A DNA stretch of 64,000 nucleotides from an uncultured Eubacteriales bacterium (GCA_900543475.1 UQRU01000002.1:4280-68279), one strand, 5' to 3'; counted from the first letter of the stretch, positions 33,501 through 43,185 are shown. Notes: generated from the letters alone by a model not told the origin. Made by a program: numbers and translations.

Positions 33501-34478
33501 ATGCAACAGAAATTGATCGACAGGCTATCCATCATCACCGAGGAGGAACGGCAGATCCTTGCGGGAACAGGAGAGATCAACCGCAGCATTTTTACTGCGC
33601 CGGATAGCTTTATCGTGGACGCGGATAAGCTCATGGGCAGGGGGGAATTGGTGGCGGCCCGGCATCACGCCCGGTTTGCCCCCTATCCCAATCATTCCCA
33701 CAACTATGTGGAGATGATCTATATGTGCAGCGGCTCCACCACCCATATCATCAACGGCAAGGAACGGGTGGAATTGCGCACCGGCAACATACTGCTTTTG
33801 AACCGGCATACCAGCCACGCCATAGAGACCACCGGGCAGGAGGACATCGCGGTAAATTTTGTGATGCGCCAGGGGCTGTTCGACCTGGCCATGGAGTTGT
33901 TGGACCGGGAAGACCCCCTGAGCGATTTTGTCAGTTCATCCCTGCGCAGCCGGGAGGAACGGGGCTTTTTGCTGTTCAATGTGGCCCATGCCATGCCGGT
34001 GCAGAACCTGATGGAAAACCTGGTCTGGTCCGTTTTGAACCGGCCCAACAACAGCGAAAAAATAAACAGGGCCACCTTGGCCCTGCTGTTTATCCAGCTG
34101 GTGAATTATTTGGATAAGCTGGTACAGACCAGCGATGAGGATTATGAGCGGGCCTTGGTATTAAAAGCCCTGGAATATGTGGAGACCAGCTACCGGGACG
34201 CAAGCCTGGGGGAGCTTTCGGCCATGCTGAACCAATCTGTGAGCCGGCTCAGCCGCCTGATCTCCCGGCAGACCGGCCGCTCCTTTTCCCAGCATTTGCA
34301 GCAGGCCAAATTCCACGCCGCGCTAAGGCTATTGCGGGAAAGCGACCTGCCGGTGGCGGATATCGCCGCGGCGGTAGGCTATTCCAACCAAAGCTTTTTT
34401 TATCGCTGCTTCCATAGCCGCTTTGGATGTACGCCCCGGGAATATCGCCTGGCCCAGCAAAAAAAGCAGCATCAATAG
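33501..34478 (+). CDS. AraC-family regulator, probable rhamnose activator
   Basis: A 325-residue protein with an N-terminal cupin sensor (NHSHNYVEMIYMCSG; later GNILLLNRHTSHAI) and a C-terminal double helix-turn-helix (about residues 220-320) ending with AVGYSNQSFFYRCFHSRFGCTPREYR. ATG 33501 lies 8 bases after GGGAAAGGA; an earlier in-frame ATG at 33456 has no ribosome site. It is divergent from rhaB with about 300 bases between them, the usual layout for a RhaR/RhaS-type activator responding to rhamnose. Confidence 0.9.
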   Translation: MQQKLIDRLSIITEEERQILAGTGEINRSIFTAPDSFIVDADKLMGRGELVAARHHARFAPYPNHSHNYVEMIYMCSGSTTHIINGKERVELRTGNILLLNRHTSHAIETTGQEDIAVNFVMRQGLFDLAMELLDREDPLSDFVSSSLRSREERGFLLFNVAHAMPVQNLMENLVWSVLNRPNNSEKINRATLALLFIQLVNYLDKLVQTSDEDYERALVLKALEYVETSYRDASLGELSAMLNQSVSRLSRLISRQTGRSFSQHLQQAKFHAALRLLRESDLPVADIAAAVGYSNQSFFYRCFHSRFGCTPREYRLAQQKKQHQ

Positions 34479-35371
34479 GGCTGCTGGCTGTTGTACCAAT
34501 TGCGCCGGTAAGCGGAGGGGGTATCCCCTTCGCTTTTTCTAAATAGGTTGATGAAATGGCTGGTGTTGTATACGCCCACGCTGGCCGCGATCTGGCTAAT
34601 GGAATTGCTGGAGGTGCGCAGGAGCTCTTTGGCTTTATTGATCCGGGTCTGGATGAGAAATTCATTGGGCGTAAAACCAGTATAGCGCTTGAATAGCTTT
34701 AGAAAATAATATTTATTCAGGTTGTAACGGCGGGAAAGGTCGTCCAGGGTGATGTGCTCTCCAAAGTGCTCCCCAAGATAGGCCCGGGCATCCTGAACAC
34801 AGGCGGGGATCACAGCCCCGCTGTTGCTTTTTGTGGTGGCGCAAATCAGCTCCGACAAAAGCCGGGTCATCATGGAGGAAGCCTTTACGTCGGTGATCAG
34901 GCTGGTGGCTTCGGTACGGTACAAGGTGATCAGATCGAAGAGGATGGAGGAGGGCAGGTTGGGTTGGTCTTAGATGGTGACGCTGTTGGCGCCTTGGTTT
35001 AGGGAGAGGAAAAGATCGTAATATTGCTTGGCGCTGCCGCCGTAAAAGTGGACCCACACCATGCGCCAGTTCCCCGTATGGGGTGAGGTGCGGTAATATT
35101 GGTAGTTTTGGCAGTCAATGAACAAGGCTTGGCTGGATCGGATGGAGAAGGTCTGGCCGTTGTAATCCATGATGCCCTCGCCGCTGAGGGTGTATTTGAT
35201 CAGGTAGGAGGGCAGGTTGCGGCGGGTGGTAAAATATTCCGGCCCGGCAATAAAATCCCCCAGCTCCTGCACATAAATTAGATTGCTTTTGGCGGTGGCA
35301 GTGGGGTTTACCGTTAGCCAGGTGGATTCCGGCGCTAGGTCCAGTTTATAGCTTAGGTGGATCTGGGACAT
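34472..35371 (-). pseudogene. AraC-family regulator interrupted by one in-frame stop
   Basis: ATG 35371 has an ideal AAAGGAGG site. The frame encodes a cupin-type AraC sensor of 133 residues, then a TAA at 34970-34972. The same frame continues without a shift into a complete AraC helix-turn-helix domain (HITLDDLSRRYNLNKYYF; GVYNTSHFINLFRK) ending at 34472. Total length with read-through is 299 codons plus the final stop, normal for the family. It overlaps the end of the other AraC gene by 7 bases. It is either a recent nonsense mutant, a sequencing error, or two half-proteins. Confidence 0.85.
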
Positions 35372-35402
35372 AAGGACCTCCTTTAGGTAATAGCAAGATA
35401 CT

Positions 35403-35411
35403 ATTATAACA
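35403..35411 (-). promoter_or_regulatory. Extended -10 promoter of the interrupted AraC gene
   Basis: Minus-strand TG-T-TATAAT (35411-35403) is an extended -10 element about 30 bases before the start codon; no good -35 box is visible. Confidence 0.5.
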
Positions 35412-35478
35412 GAACAATAAAGAGTGATGACACGCCAATTTTGCGCCCCTATAATAAATTTAACACACGAAACATTCC

Positions 35479-35507
35479 TTGACAACCGTAGGAATCGCAT
35501 CTAATGT
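35479..35507 (+). promoter_or_regulatory. Promoter of the rhamnose ABC-transporter operon
   Basis: TTGACA (35479-35484) and TAATGT (35502-35507) are 17 bp apart. A leader of about 200 bases (to 35711) follows, with no ORF or obvious riboswitch. Confidence 0.6.
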
Positions 35508-35710
35508 GCCGGATTTTCGGCAGAATATCAGCACATATTTAAGCTAGCATAATCGTAATTTTTTCGGACGCAAAATTCAGGAGAAAATCACGACAGAATA
35601 CCTTTATCTATTCACAAAAGCAATATAGTGTTGTTCATTAGGACCGACCCATATAGAAAGCGCAAGACCAAACACGCCGGCCATGGGCGAAGCCGTCAGC
35701 TGAGAGGAGG

Positions 35711-37225
35711 ATGGAAGTGGCGGAATATGTATTAGAACTCAGGGGGATCACCAAGATCTTCCCAGGCGTAAAAGCCTTGAACCGGGTGGACTTTCAGCTG
35801 CTGCCCGGGGAGATCCATGCCCTAATGGGGGAAAATGGGGCGGGGAAATCCACCTTTATCAAGGTGATTACGGGGGTACATAAGGCAGAGGAGGGCGTTA
35901 TGTACCTGGATGGGAAGCAGGTGTCCTTCCGCAATCCCAAGGACGCCCAACAGGCGGGCATTGCCGCTATCTACCAGCATGTGACCGCCTACCCCCACCT
36001 TACGGTGACGGAAAACATCTTTATGGGCCACGAAAAAGTCCGCCGGGGCGTGATCCAATGGAAGGAAATGCACCGGGACGCCCAGACGTTGCTGGACGAG
36101 TTGAATGCGGATTTCCGCTCCACCACCTTAATGGGCGCGTTGAGCGTGGCCCAGCAGCAGATGGTGGAGATCGCCAAGGCTCTGTCCATGCATGCCCGGA
36201 TCATCATCATGGACGAACCCACTGCCTCCCTTACCAAGAAGGAGTCCGAAGAACTGTATCGCATTACGGAAAAGCTGCGGGACGAGGGCGCGTCCATCAT
36301 TTTCATTTCCCATCGGTTTGAAGATATGTATCGCCTAGCAGACCGGGTGACGGTTTTCCGGGACGCGGAATACATCGGCACCTATCAGGTGGACGAGATC
36401 ACCAATGGAGAGCTGATCACCGCCATGGTAGGCCGGGAGATCAAGGACCTATTCCCCAAGCCCACGGTGGAGTTAGGGCCGGAGATCCTGCGGGTAGAAG
36501 GCTTAAGCCGCACCGGTTATTTCCGGGACGTCTCCTTTAGCGTGCGCAAGGGCGAGATCGTGGGCCTCACGGGCCTGGTGGGCGCCGGCCGCACGGAGGT
36601 GATCCAGACCATCTTCGGCATCGCCAAAAAGAACAAAGGCAAGATCTTCCTGGAAGGGAAGGAAGTGCACATTCATCGGCCTGCGGACGCCATGGAGCTG
36701 GGCATCGGCCTGCTGCCGGAGGACCGGCAGCTCCAGGGGCTGATCCTGGATTGGGGCATCGGCAGCAACATCACCTTGCCGGAGCTGCGCAAATACGCGA
36801 AAAAGGGCGTATTCACCCGGGACAAGGTAAGCAACCAAGTGGCCAAGGAACTGGCAGAGCGGGTGGATACCAAGGCGGTATCCGTGTTTGATAAGGCCAG
36901 CTCCCTATCCGGCGGCAACCAGCAAAAGGTGGTGGTGGCCAAGATCCTGGCCTCCAACCTGAAGGTGCTCATCATGGACGAACCCACAAAGGGCGTAGAC
37001 GTGGGCGCCAAAGCCGCCATTTACGAAATCATGGGGGATCTGGCCCAGCAGGGCTACGCCATCGTGATGATCTCCTCGGAAATGCCGGAGATCCTGGGCA
37101 TGTGCGACCGGGTGTTCGTCATGTGCGACGGCCGGGTGACCGGCGAGCTGGATCGCAAGGAGGCCAGCCAGGAGCTGATCCTGGAGCTGGCCATGTCCAA
37201 GAGCCGGACCGGGCAAACCGCCTAA
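35711..37225 (+). CDS. Sugar ABC transporter ATPase, RbsA/RhaT type
   Basis: A 504-residue protein with two ABC domains in tandem, as in CUT2 sugar transporters. The first has Walker A GENGAGKST and the signature-like LSVAQQQMVEIAKA; the second has the degenerate GLVGAGRTE and the signature LSGGNQQKV with IMDEPTKGVDVG. It energises the permeases encoded next. Rhamnose as cargo is inferred from the downstream mutarotase and the neighbouring catabolic genes. Confidence 0.93.
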   Translation: MEVAEYVLELRGITKIFPGVKALNRVDFQLLPGEIHALMGENGAGKSTFIKVITGVHKAEEGVMYLDGKQVSFRNPKDAQQAGIAAIYQHVTAYPHLTVTENIFMGHEKVRRGVIQWKEMHRDAQTLLDELNADFRSTTLMGALSVAQQQMVEIAKALSMHARIIIMDEPTASLTKKESEELYRITEKLRDEGASIIFISHRFEDMYRLADRVTVFRDAEYIGTYQVDEITNGELITAMVGREIKDLFPKPTVELGPEILRVEGLSRTGYFRDVSFSVRKGEIVGLTGLVGAGRTEVIQTIFGIAKKNKGKIFLEGKEVHIHRPADAMELGIGLLPEDRQLQGLILDWGIGSNITLPELRKYAKKGVFTRDKVSNQVAKELAERVDTKAVSVFDKASSLSGGNQQKVVVAKILASNLKVLIMDEPTKGVDVGAKAAIYEIMGDLAQQGYAIVMISSEMPEILGMCDRVFVMCDGRVTGELDRKEASQELILELAMSKSRTGQTA

Positions 37226-37238
37226 GGAGGGAACCAAC

Positions 37239-38255
37239 ATGGAAAAATCATCCTTTGTCACAGCCCTCAAGCGGCTGCTCCGGGTGCGGGAAGCCAGCCT
37301 ATTCCTGGTGCTGGCGCTGCTATGCGCGGTGATCCAGCTGCGCAATTCCAACTTCCTCACCCCCAACGTGATCAACTCCATCTTTAAAAACTACGCCTAC
37401 ACCATGACCATGTCCGTGGGCATGCTGCTGGTGCTGCTCATCGGGGGCATCGATATTTCCGTAGGCGCTACCTTGGCCCTGGCGGGCATGTCCGCCGCCC
37501 TCTTGCAAAAGGCGGAGATCCTGCCAAACGCGGTCACCGTTTACCTGTTCAGCACAGGGGTGGGCCTGGTTTGCGGCATCGTCATCGGCCTGGTCATCGC
37601 CAAAGGCAAGGTCATCCCCATCATCGCCACCCTGGGTTTCATGTATATCTACCGGGGCCTGACCTACTTCGTATCCGACAGCACCTGGGTGGGTACCGCC
37701 TACATGCTCCAGGATTTCAAGACCTTTGCCCAGGGTACCACCCTGGGGATCAACAACCTGGTATGCATCACCCTGTGCGTCTATGTGGTGTTTTTCATCA
37801 TCCTGCGCTGGACCCGGATCGGCCGGCAGATCTACGCGGTAGGCTCCAACGTGGAGGCGGCTGAGGTAAGCGGTATTCCCATCGACCGGATCAAGATCCT
37901 GGTCTACGCCATCAACGGGGCCATTGCCGGCCTGTGCGGCTCCATGTATACCGGCTATTACGCCTCCGCCCAGAACGATATGGCCACCGGCTCGGAAATG
38001 GACATCATTGCCGCCTGCGTCATTGGCGGTGTGAGCCTGAGCGGCGGCCAGGGCAGCGTGGTGGGGGTATTCTTAGGGGCGGTGACCATTGCGGTCATCA
38101 GCAAATCCCTGAGCATGGTGGGCATCGACCCCTTCTGGCAGCAGGCGCTAAAAGGCGGCATCATCCTGGCGGCTATCATCATCAATGTGCTGGTCCAGCG
38201 GAGCATCACCAAACGGACCTTGGAAGCAAGGGAGGCATTGAGCCATGAGCGTTAA
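37239..38255 (+). CDS. Sugar ABC transporter permease 1, RbsC type
   Basis: A 338-residue BPD_transp_2 inner-membrane protein with about eight to ten hydrophobic segments. The typical GGIDISVGATLALAGM and the cytoplasmic coupling region near GRQIYAVGSNVEAAEVSGI are present. It starts 13 bases after the ATPase gene behind AAGGAGG. It forms the channel with the following permease. Confidence 0.93.
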   Translation: MEKSSFVTALKRLLRVREASLFLVLALLCAVIQLRNSNFLTPNVINSIFKNYAYTMTMSVGMLLVLLIGGIDISVGATLALAGMSAALLQKAEILPNAVTVYLFSTGVGLVCGIVIGLVIAKGKVIPIIATLGFMYIYRGLTYFVSDSTWVGTAYMLQDFKTFAQGTTLGINNLVCITLCVYVVFFIILRWTRIGRQIYAVGSNVEAAEVSGIPIDRIKILVYAINGAIAGLCGSMYTGYYASAQNDMATGSEMDIIAACVIGGVSLSGGQGSVVGVFLGAVTIAVISKSLSMVGIDPFWQQALKGGIILAAIIINVLVQRSITKRTLEAREALSHER

Positions 38256-39285
38256 CAAATCCGGCCGTACCATCCAGGCGACCCGCAAGGTCACAGCCAA
38301 AACCATCCTCCTGCGTTGGGAGACCATGCTGGTGTTCCTGTTCCTGGCGGTAAACGCCATGAACATTGCCATCTCTCCCAACTACCTTAACGCCTATAAC
38401 CTGTTTACCAACGTAAACAGCTTCCTGGTCAAGGGTATGGTAGCCCTGCCCATGGCCTACATCCTCCTGCTGGGAGAGATCGACCTTTCCGTAGGTTCCA
38501 CCGTGTGTTTGGCGGCTACCATCTTGGGCATCGTCTACAATGCAACGGGTTCGGCGGTGTTGGGGATCTTGGCTGCCCTGGCAGTGGGACTGGCCTGCGG
38601 GGTAATAAACGGCGTGATCCTGACCCAGTTCCCAGAGCTGGCGCCCATGATCGTCACCTTAGCCACCATGACCCTATTCCGGGGCATCTCCATGAAGATC
38701 CTAGGGGATACCTCTACCTCGGGCATGCGGGATGTAGCTTGGTTTGGTCAGCTGTATGAGGCCCGGTTGGGAGTGGTGCCGTATCTGTTCCTGCTGTTCT
38801 GCCTGCTGGCGGTGGTGTTCGGCCTGGTCATGCACCGGACCGTGTATGGCCGGCACATGTTTGCCGTGGGCACCAACCGGCTGGCGGCGGAATACGCGGC
38901 GGTGAACGTGCACCGGGTGCGGATGATCGCCTATAGCGTAACCGGGCTTATGTGCGGCTTGGCGGCGGTGTTCTACTGCTCCTGGATGGGATCGGTAAAG
39001 AGCAACGTGGCGGAGGGCTATGAGCTGGAAGCCATCTCCATGTGCGTGCTGGGAGGCGTTTCCACTGCCGGCGGCAAGGGCACCTTCCCCGGGGTGATCA
39101 TCGCCATCTTCATCGTGGGCCTGCTGCGCTATGGCCTGGGATTGATCAACGTGAATACCCAGACCATTCGCATCATCATCGGCGCCATGCTGATCCTGGC
39201 GGTCATGCTGCCTAACCTGGGGCTGGAACGCTTGTTCCGCAAGCGGGCCAAGAAGCAGGATGCCCCTGTAGAACCATCGATGTGA
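38245..39285 (+). CDS. Sugar ABC transporter permease 2, RbsC type
   Basis: A 346-residue paralogue of the preceding permease, overlapping it by 11 bases. LLGEIDLSVGSTVCLAAT and GRHMFAVGTNRLAAEYAAV are the matching signatures. Two permease genes point to a heterodimeric channel, as in RhaP/RhaQ systems, rather than the RbsC homodimer. Confidence 0.92.
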   Translation: MSVNKSGRTIQATRKVTAKTILLRWETMLVFLFLAVNAMNIAISPNYLNAYNLFTNVNSFLVKGMVALPMAYILLLGEIDLSVGSTVCLAATILGIVYNATGSAVLGILAALAVGLACGVINGVILTQFPELAPMIVTLATMTLFRGISMKILGDTSTSGMRDVAWFGQLYEARLGVVPYLFLLFCLLAVVFGLVMHRTVYGRHMFAVGTNRLAAEYAAVNVHRVRMIAYSVTGLMCGLAAVFYCSWMGSVKSNVAEGYELEAISMCVLGGVSTAGGKGTFPGVIIAIFIVGLLRYGLGLINVNTQTIRIIIGAMLILAVMLPNLGLERLFRKRAKKQDAPVEPSM

Positions 39286-39332
39286 ACGCCTATGCGTCCA
39301 TAATAAAAAAAGCGAAAGGAAAAAGGAAAACT

Positions 39333-40445
39333 ATGAAGAAACTGTTGAGTTTGCTGCTGGTTGCGGCCCTGATGCTCTCCATGGTGGCCTGTAGTTCCAC
39401 ACCTGCCGCTACGGAAGAAGCCCCCGCTGCGGAAGCCCCTGCTGAGGAAGCTCCCGCCGAGGAAGCCCCTGCCGAAGAGGCGCCTGCCGAGGAAGCCGCT
39501 GCGTCCGATTTGACCTTTGCCATCGTCCCCAAGTCCGCAGGCAACCCCTACAATGAGCGGGAAGCCTCCGGCTTTGAAGAGGCCTGCGCGGCCCTGGGCG
39601 TAACCAGCATCGTTCAGTATCCGGAAGATACCTCCGCTGAAGCCCAGATCACCGTGATCAACAATCTGGTAGCCCAGGGCGTTGACGGCATCGCGGTTGC
39701 GGCCAACGATGCGGAAGCCCTGGAGAGCACCTTGCAGGCCGCCCGCGATAGCGGCATCGTGGTGGTGACCCTGGATTCCGATGCCAAGGGCAGCCAGCTG
39801 TTCGTCAACCAGGCGGGCGTCACGGAAGTGGGCCAGGTACTGGTGGATTCCATCTATGACATGACCGGCGGCGAAGGCCAGTTTGCCGTACTGTCCGCCA
39901 CCTCCACCGCCACCAACCAGAATTCCTGGATCGCGGCCATGGAGCAGATCATTGCGGGCGACGCCAAGTATGAGAACCTGGAGTGGGTGGTCACCGTATA
40001 TGGCGACGACGAGTCCCAGAAGTCCTATGACGAGACCGAATCCCTCATGACCAACTATCCCGACCTGAAGGTCATCTGCTGCCCCACCACCGTGGGTATC
40101 CTGGCTTGCGCCCAGGCTGTGCAGAACAGCGGCAGCGCCATCAAAGTTGCCGGCCTCGGCCTGCCCTCCGAGATGAACGGCTATGTTGGCGAAGGCCTGC
40201 CCTGCCCGTATATGTATCTGTGGAATCCCATTGATGTGGGCGCTTGCGCGGCTTATGCCATCCAGGCCTTCATCGACGGCGCCACCACCGGCGCGGTGGG
40301 CGAGACCTATACCGCTGGCAATGGCAGCACCTATGAGGTCATTGAAAAGGACGAGAGCGTTGGCGTGTACACCCCCCAAGTCATCGTTGGACCTCCCTTC
40401 GAGTTCACGGCGGACAACATTGCCGAGTGGGCAGAAGTGTATTGA
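39333..40445 (+). CDS. Sugar-binding lipoprotein of the rhamnose ABC transporter
   Basis: A 370-residue Peripla_BP_4-type solute-binding protein. A signal peptide ends in the lipobox SMVAC, so it is lipid-anchored. A low-complexity linker repeats AEEAP about five times before the binding domain, which begins LTFAIVPKSAGNPYNEREASGFEEA. ATG 39333 is used because the longer frame overlaps the permease and lacks a ribosome site. It resembles RhaS of the rhizobial RhaSTPQ transporter. Confidence 0.92.
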   Translation: MKKLLSLLLVAALMLSMVACSSTPAATEEAPAAEAPAEEAPAEEAPAEEAPAEEAAASDLTFAIVPKSAGNPYNEREASGFEEACAALGVTSIVQYPEDTSAEAQITVINNLVAQGVDGIAVAANDAEALESTLQAARDSGIVVVTLDSDAKGSQLFVNQAGVTEVGQVLVDSIYDMTGGEGQFAVLSATSTATNQNSWIAAMEQIIAGDAKYENLEWVVTVYGDDESQKSYDETESLMTNYPDLKVICCPTTVGILACAQAVQNSGSAIKVAGLGLPSEMNGYVGEGLPCPYMYLWNPIDVGACAAYAIQAFIDGATTGAVGETYTAGNGSTYEVIEKDESVGVYTPQVIVGPPFEFTADNIAEWAEVY

Positions 40446-40489
40446 TGCGCCATTGCGAAACCTGTAAATAGATACATTCGCGACCATAT

Positions 40490-40521
40490 GGGGCAAGGGC
40501 ATCTGCCCTTGCCCCTCCTTT
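40490..40521 (+). terminator. Hairpin after the binding-protein gene
   Basis: GGGGCAAGGGC/GCCCTTGCCCC is an 11-bp perfect stem with a 4-base loop, followed by TCCTTTT. It may partly terminate or stabilise the mRNA so that binding protein is made in excess over the downstream enzymes. Confidence 0.65.
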
Positions 40522-40563
40522 TGCAAAAACCCGGAAAAACGGGCGGGAATAAGGAGAAAAACC

Positions 40564-40875
40564 ATGATCAAAGGGTTCAAAATGAAGCTTTATGAAGGCC
40601 AGGCAGCGGAATATGAAAAGCGGCATAATCAGCTGTGGCCAGAGATGAAAGAAATGATCCATCAATATGGTGGCAAGAATTACAGCATTTTTTGGGATAA
40701 GGATACCAACCTACTCTTTGGCTATATCGAGATCGAGGACCCGGCCCTATGGGCCAAGTCGGCAGACACCCCCATCAACCGGAAATGGTGGGATTTTATG
40801 GCGGATATTATGGAAACCAACCCGGATAATAGCCCGGTATGCATAGACCTGGAGCCAGTATTCCATTTGGATTGA
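40564..40875 (+). CDS. rhaM: L-rhamnose mutarotase
   Basis: A 103-residue dimeric alpha-beta barrel protein interconverting the alpha and beta anomers of L-rhamnose. The RHNQLWPEM segment with catalytic His at about residue 21, the NYSIFWDKDTNLLFGYIE strand and the NRKWWDFMADIM tail match RhaM/YiiL closely. Its presence is the best single indicator that this transporter operon handles L-rhamnose. Confidence 0.95.
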   Translation: MIKGFKMKLYEGQAAEYEKRHNQLWPEMKEMIHQYGGKNYSIFWDKDTNLLFGYIEIEDPALWAKSADTPINRKWWDFMADIMETNPDNSPVCIDLEPVFHLD

Positions 40876-40946
40876 TATAGTAAACGATCAAATCACTTGC
40901 CGCGCCAAAGGCGCAAAACAATCGGATGAATGAGAGGATGAGCGAA

Positions 40947-42443
40947 ATGCGTCATATCGAATATAAAAAGCCGCGGATCGGCCTGTACAGCATGGGACTC
41001 AAGGCGTATTGGACCCAGTTCCCCGGCCTTCGGGAGCGACTGGCGGAATATGGGGAGTTCATCGCAAAGCGCCTGGAAGCCTGCGGCGCACAGGTATTCA
41101 ACTATGGCCTGGTGGATTGCGAGCAGGCGGGCAGCGCAGCAGGGGATTATTTTTCCAAGGCGGACGTGGATCTGATCTTCAGCCATTCCGCCACCTATTG
41201 TACCAGCGCCAGCATCCTTCCGGTACATCAGCTTTGCCCGGCGCCGGTTGTAGTATTGAATTTACAGCCTGCCCCTCGGATCGATTATGCCCGCACCACC
41301 ACCGGAGAATGGTTGGCCCATTGCGGCGCATGCCCGGCGCCGGAAGTGGCCAATGCATTTAACCGTGCCGGTATCCCATATCGGGTGGTGAACGGGCTAT
41401 TGGGGTTGGACTACACCCCAGAGATCTCCCTGACGGAAGAAAACACCGCGGACCGGCCGGAGGCAAAGCGGGCCTGGAAGCAAATTGAAGAATGGGTGCA
41501 GGCCGCCAAAGTAAAGCGGAACCTAAAGGGCGCCCGGTTTGGCTTCCTAGGGAATACCTATGGGGGTATGTTGGACCTGTATTCGGATTTTACTATGTTT
41601 TCCGCCCAAACCGGCGCCCATTTGCAGGTGCTGGAGATGTGCGACCTGGAGCAGCAGCTCCAGCAGGTCACCGATGAAGAGGTGGCGGCAAAACGACAGG
41701 AGATCGAAGGCTTTTTCCTGATCACCGACGACCAGGCAGCAGACCCCTTGGCCAGCAAACCCACCCAAGCCCAGCTGGACTGGTCCGCCAGGGTGGCTTG
41801 CGCCCAGGAGAAGCTGGTGCAGGCATTCCATCTGGACGCGCTGGCCTACTATTACCATGGGGCGCCTGGCGGCCATTATGAGGATGTGCAGGGCGGCTTT
41901 ATCGTGGGGCACTCCCTGTTGACGGCAGCCGGTATCCCCTGCGCGGGGGAAGGAGACCTGAAAACAGCCCTGGCTATGAAGATTTGCGATATCCTGGGGA
42001 AGGGCGGCAGCTTCTGTGAAATCGTGGTGACGGACTACGAGGATGGGGTAATCCTATTGGGCCATGATGGCCCCTTCCATTTGGAGATCGCCCGTAGCAA
42101 GCCGTTTTTGCGGGGCATGGGCCTATACCATGGCAAGCAGGGCACTGGCGTATCCGTGGAGGCCAAGGTCAAGGCCGGCCCCATCACCAACCTGAACTGC
42201 ACCCAGACCATCGATGGTAAGCTGAAGTTTATCATCACCGAGGCGGAGTCCACCGACGGCCCCATTATGACCATTGGCAATACCCAGACGCCGGTCCGGT
42301 TCAAACGGGACCCGGACAGCTACATGGACGCCTGGTTTGCTGAAGCGCCTACCCATCATTTTGCCATGAGCGTGGGCCATAATGCAAGCCTGCTGAATAA
42401 GGTGGCGGATCTGCTAAGGATCCCAGCGGTGACACTGGAGTAG
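40947..42443 (+). CDS. L-fucose/L-arabinose isomerase-family protein
   Basis: A protein of about 498 residues related to the fucose/arabinose isomerase fold (COG2160/COG2407). Recognisable parts are KPRIGLYSMG, GFLGNTYGGMLDLYSDFTM, CAGEGDLKTALAM with its metal-binding Glu, and HHFAMSVGH near the C-terminus. Several nearby starts are in frame (40926, 40938, 40947); 40947 lies 9 bases after GAGAGG and is preferred. A second isomerase beside RhaA suggests use of another deoxy-hexose or pentose; the true substrate is unknown. Confidence 0.83.
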   Translation: MRHIEYKKPRIGLYSMGLKAYWTQFPGLRERLAEYGEFIAKRLEACGAQVFNYGLVDCEQAGSAAGDYFSKADVDLIFSHSATYCTSASILPVHQLCPAPVVVLNLQPAPRIDYARTTTGEWLAHCGACPAPEVANAFNRAGIPYRVVNGLLGLDYTPEISLTEENTADRPEAKRAWKQIEEWVQAAKVKRNLKGARFGFLGNTYGGMLDLYSDFTMFSAQTGAHLQVLEMCDLEQQLQQVTDEEVAAKRQEIEGFFLITDDQAADPLASKPTQAQLDWSARVACAQEKLVQAFHLDALAYYYHGAPGGHYEDVQGGFIVGHSLLTAAGIPCAGEGDLKTALAMKICDILGKGGSFCEIVVTDYEDGVILLGHDGPFHLEIARSKPFLRGMGLYHGKQGTGVSVEAKVKAGPITNLNCTQTIDGKLKFIITEAESTDGPIMTIGNTQTPVRFKRDPDSYMDAWFAEAPTHHFAMSVGHNASLLNKVADLLRIPAVTLE

Positions 42444-42472
42444 CATAAAACCCTTAAAAAAGGGATATGGAT

Positions 42473-42503
42473 AAGCCCCCGGGCAGAGCGGCCTTGGGGG
42501 CTT
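42473..42503 (+). terminator. Hairpin at the end of the sugar operon
   Basis: AAGCCCCC/GGGGGCTT is an 8-bp perfect stem with a 15-base loop 30 bases after the isomerase gene. There is no T tract, so function as a terminator is uncertain. Confidence 0.4.
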
Positions 42504-42568
42504 GCCATATGCGCAAAAACAGGCGTAAGCTGTGCCAAAGCATGGCAAAAAACACCACAGAATTCCCC

Positions 42569-42597
42569 GCATACATCCGGCCGGCTTACAAATACTA
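42569..42597 (+). promoter_or_regulatory. Possible forespore sigma-G promoter of spoVT
   Basis: GCATA (42569-42573) and AATACTA (42591-42597) are 17 bp apart, resembling the sigma-G -35 and -10 pattern known for spoVT in Bacillus. The match is imperfect at the first -10 base. Confidence 0.5.
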
Positions 42598-42639
42598 GTG
42601 CTACAGCCAACAGAACCACAATACAGGAGGAATAGGGCA

Positions 42640-43185
42640 TTGAAAGCAACAGGCATCGTAAGACGCATCGACGAACTTGGCCGGGTGGTCATTCCCAAGG
42701 AAATTCGCAGGACTCTTCGTATCCGCGAAGGCGATCCCCTGGAAATATTTACCGATCGCGATGGAGAGGTGATTCTAAAAAAGTACTCTCCTATTGGAGA
42801 ATTGGGAGATTTTGCCAAGGAATATGCGGAATCCCTGTATCAAGCGTTAGGTCATACGGCGGTGATCTGCGACAAGGACGCAGTCATTGCAGTGGCGGGA
42901 GGAAGCAAACGGGAGTTAATGGATAAACCCATCAGCGAAGAGGTGGAGCGGCTGATGAAAACCCGGGAGCGTGGCACCTTCAGCCGGGCCCAGGGAAATA
43001 TGATCCCCTTGTTTAGCGGGGACAATGGCGTATACCAGTCTGGGGTGGTGGTGCCAATTTTGGCAGGCGGAGACGCTATTGGCGCGGTGCTTATGATTAG
43101 CCGGGAAGTGGAAACCATGGGGGAAGTGGAACGCAAGCTATGCGAAACAGCCGCCCATTTTATGGGGAAGCAGATGGAGACTTGA
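42640..43185 (+). CDS. spoVT: Stage V sporulation protein T homologue
   Basis: A 181-residue forespore transcription regulator. The N-terminal SpoVT/AbrB swapped-hairpin domain reads GIVRRIDELGRVVIPKEIRRTL, followed by a GAF-like C-terminal domain. Length matches the Bacillus protein (about 178). The start is TTG at 42640, with AGGAGG nine bases upstream; a longer frame without a ribosome site was rejected. Its presence implies an endospore-forming organism. Confidence 0.93.
   Translation: MKATGIVRRIDELGRVVIPKEIRRTLRIREGDPLEIFTDRDGEVILKKYSPIGELGDFAKEYAESLYQALGHTAVICDKDAVIAVAGGSKRELMDKPISEEVERLMKTRERGTFSRAQGNMIPLFSGDNGVYQSGVVVPILAGGDAIGAVLMISREVETMGEVERKLCETAAHFMGKQMET

Noticed and set aside
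33197-33634. 146-residue N-terminal extension of rhamnulokinase
   Set aside because: The kinase fold begins at the ATG at 33196, which has its own ribosome site; the extension covers the divergent promoter region.
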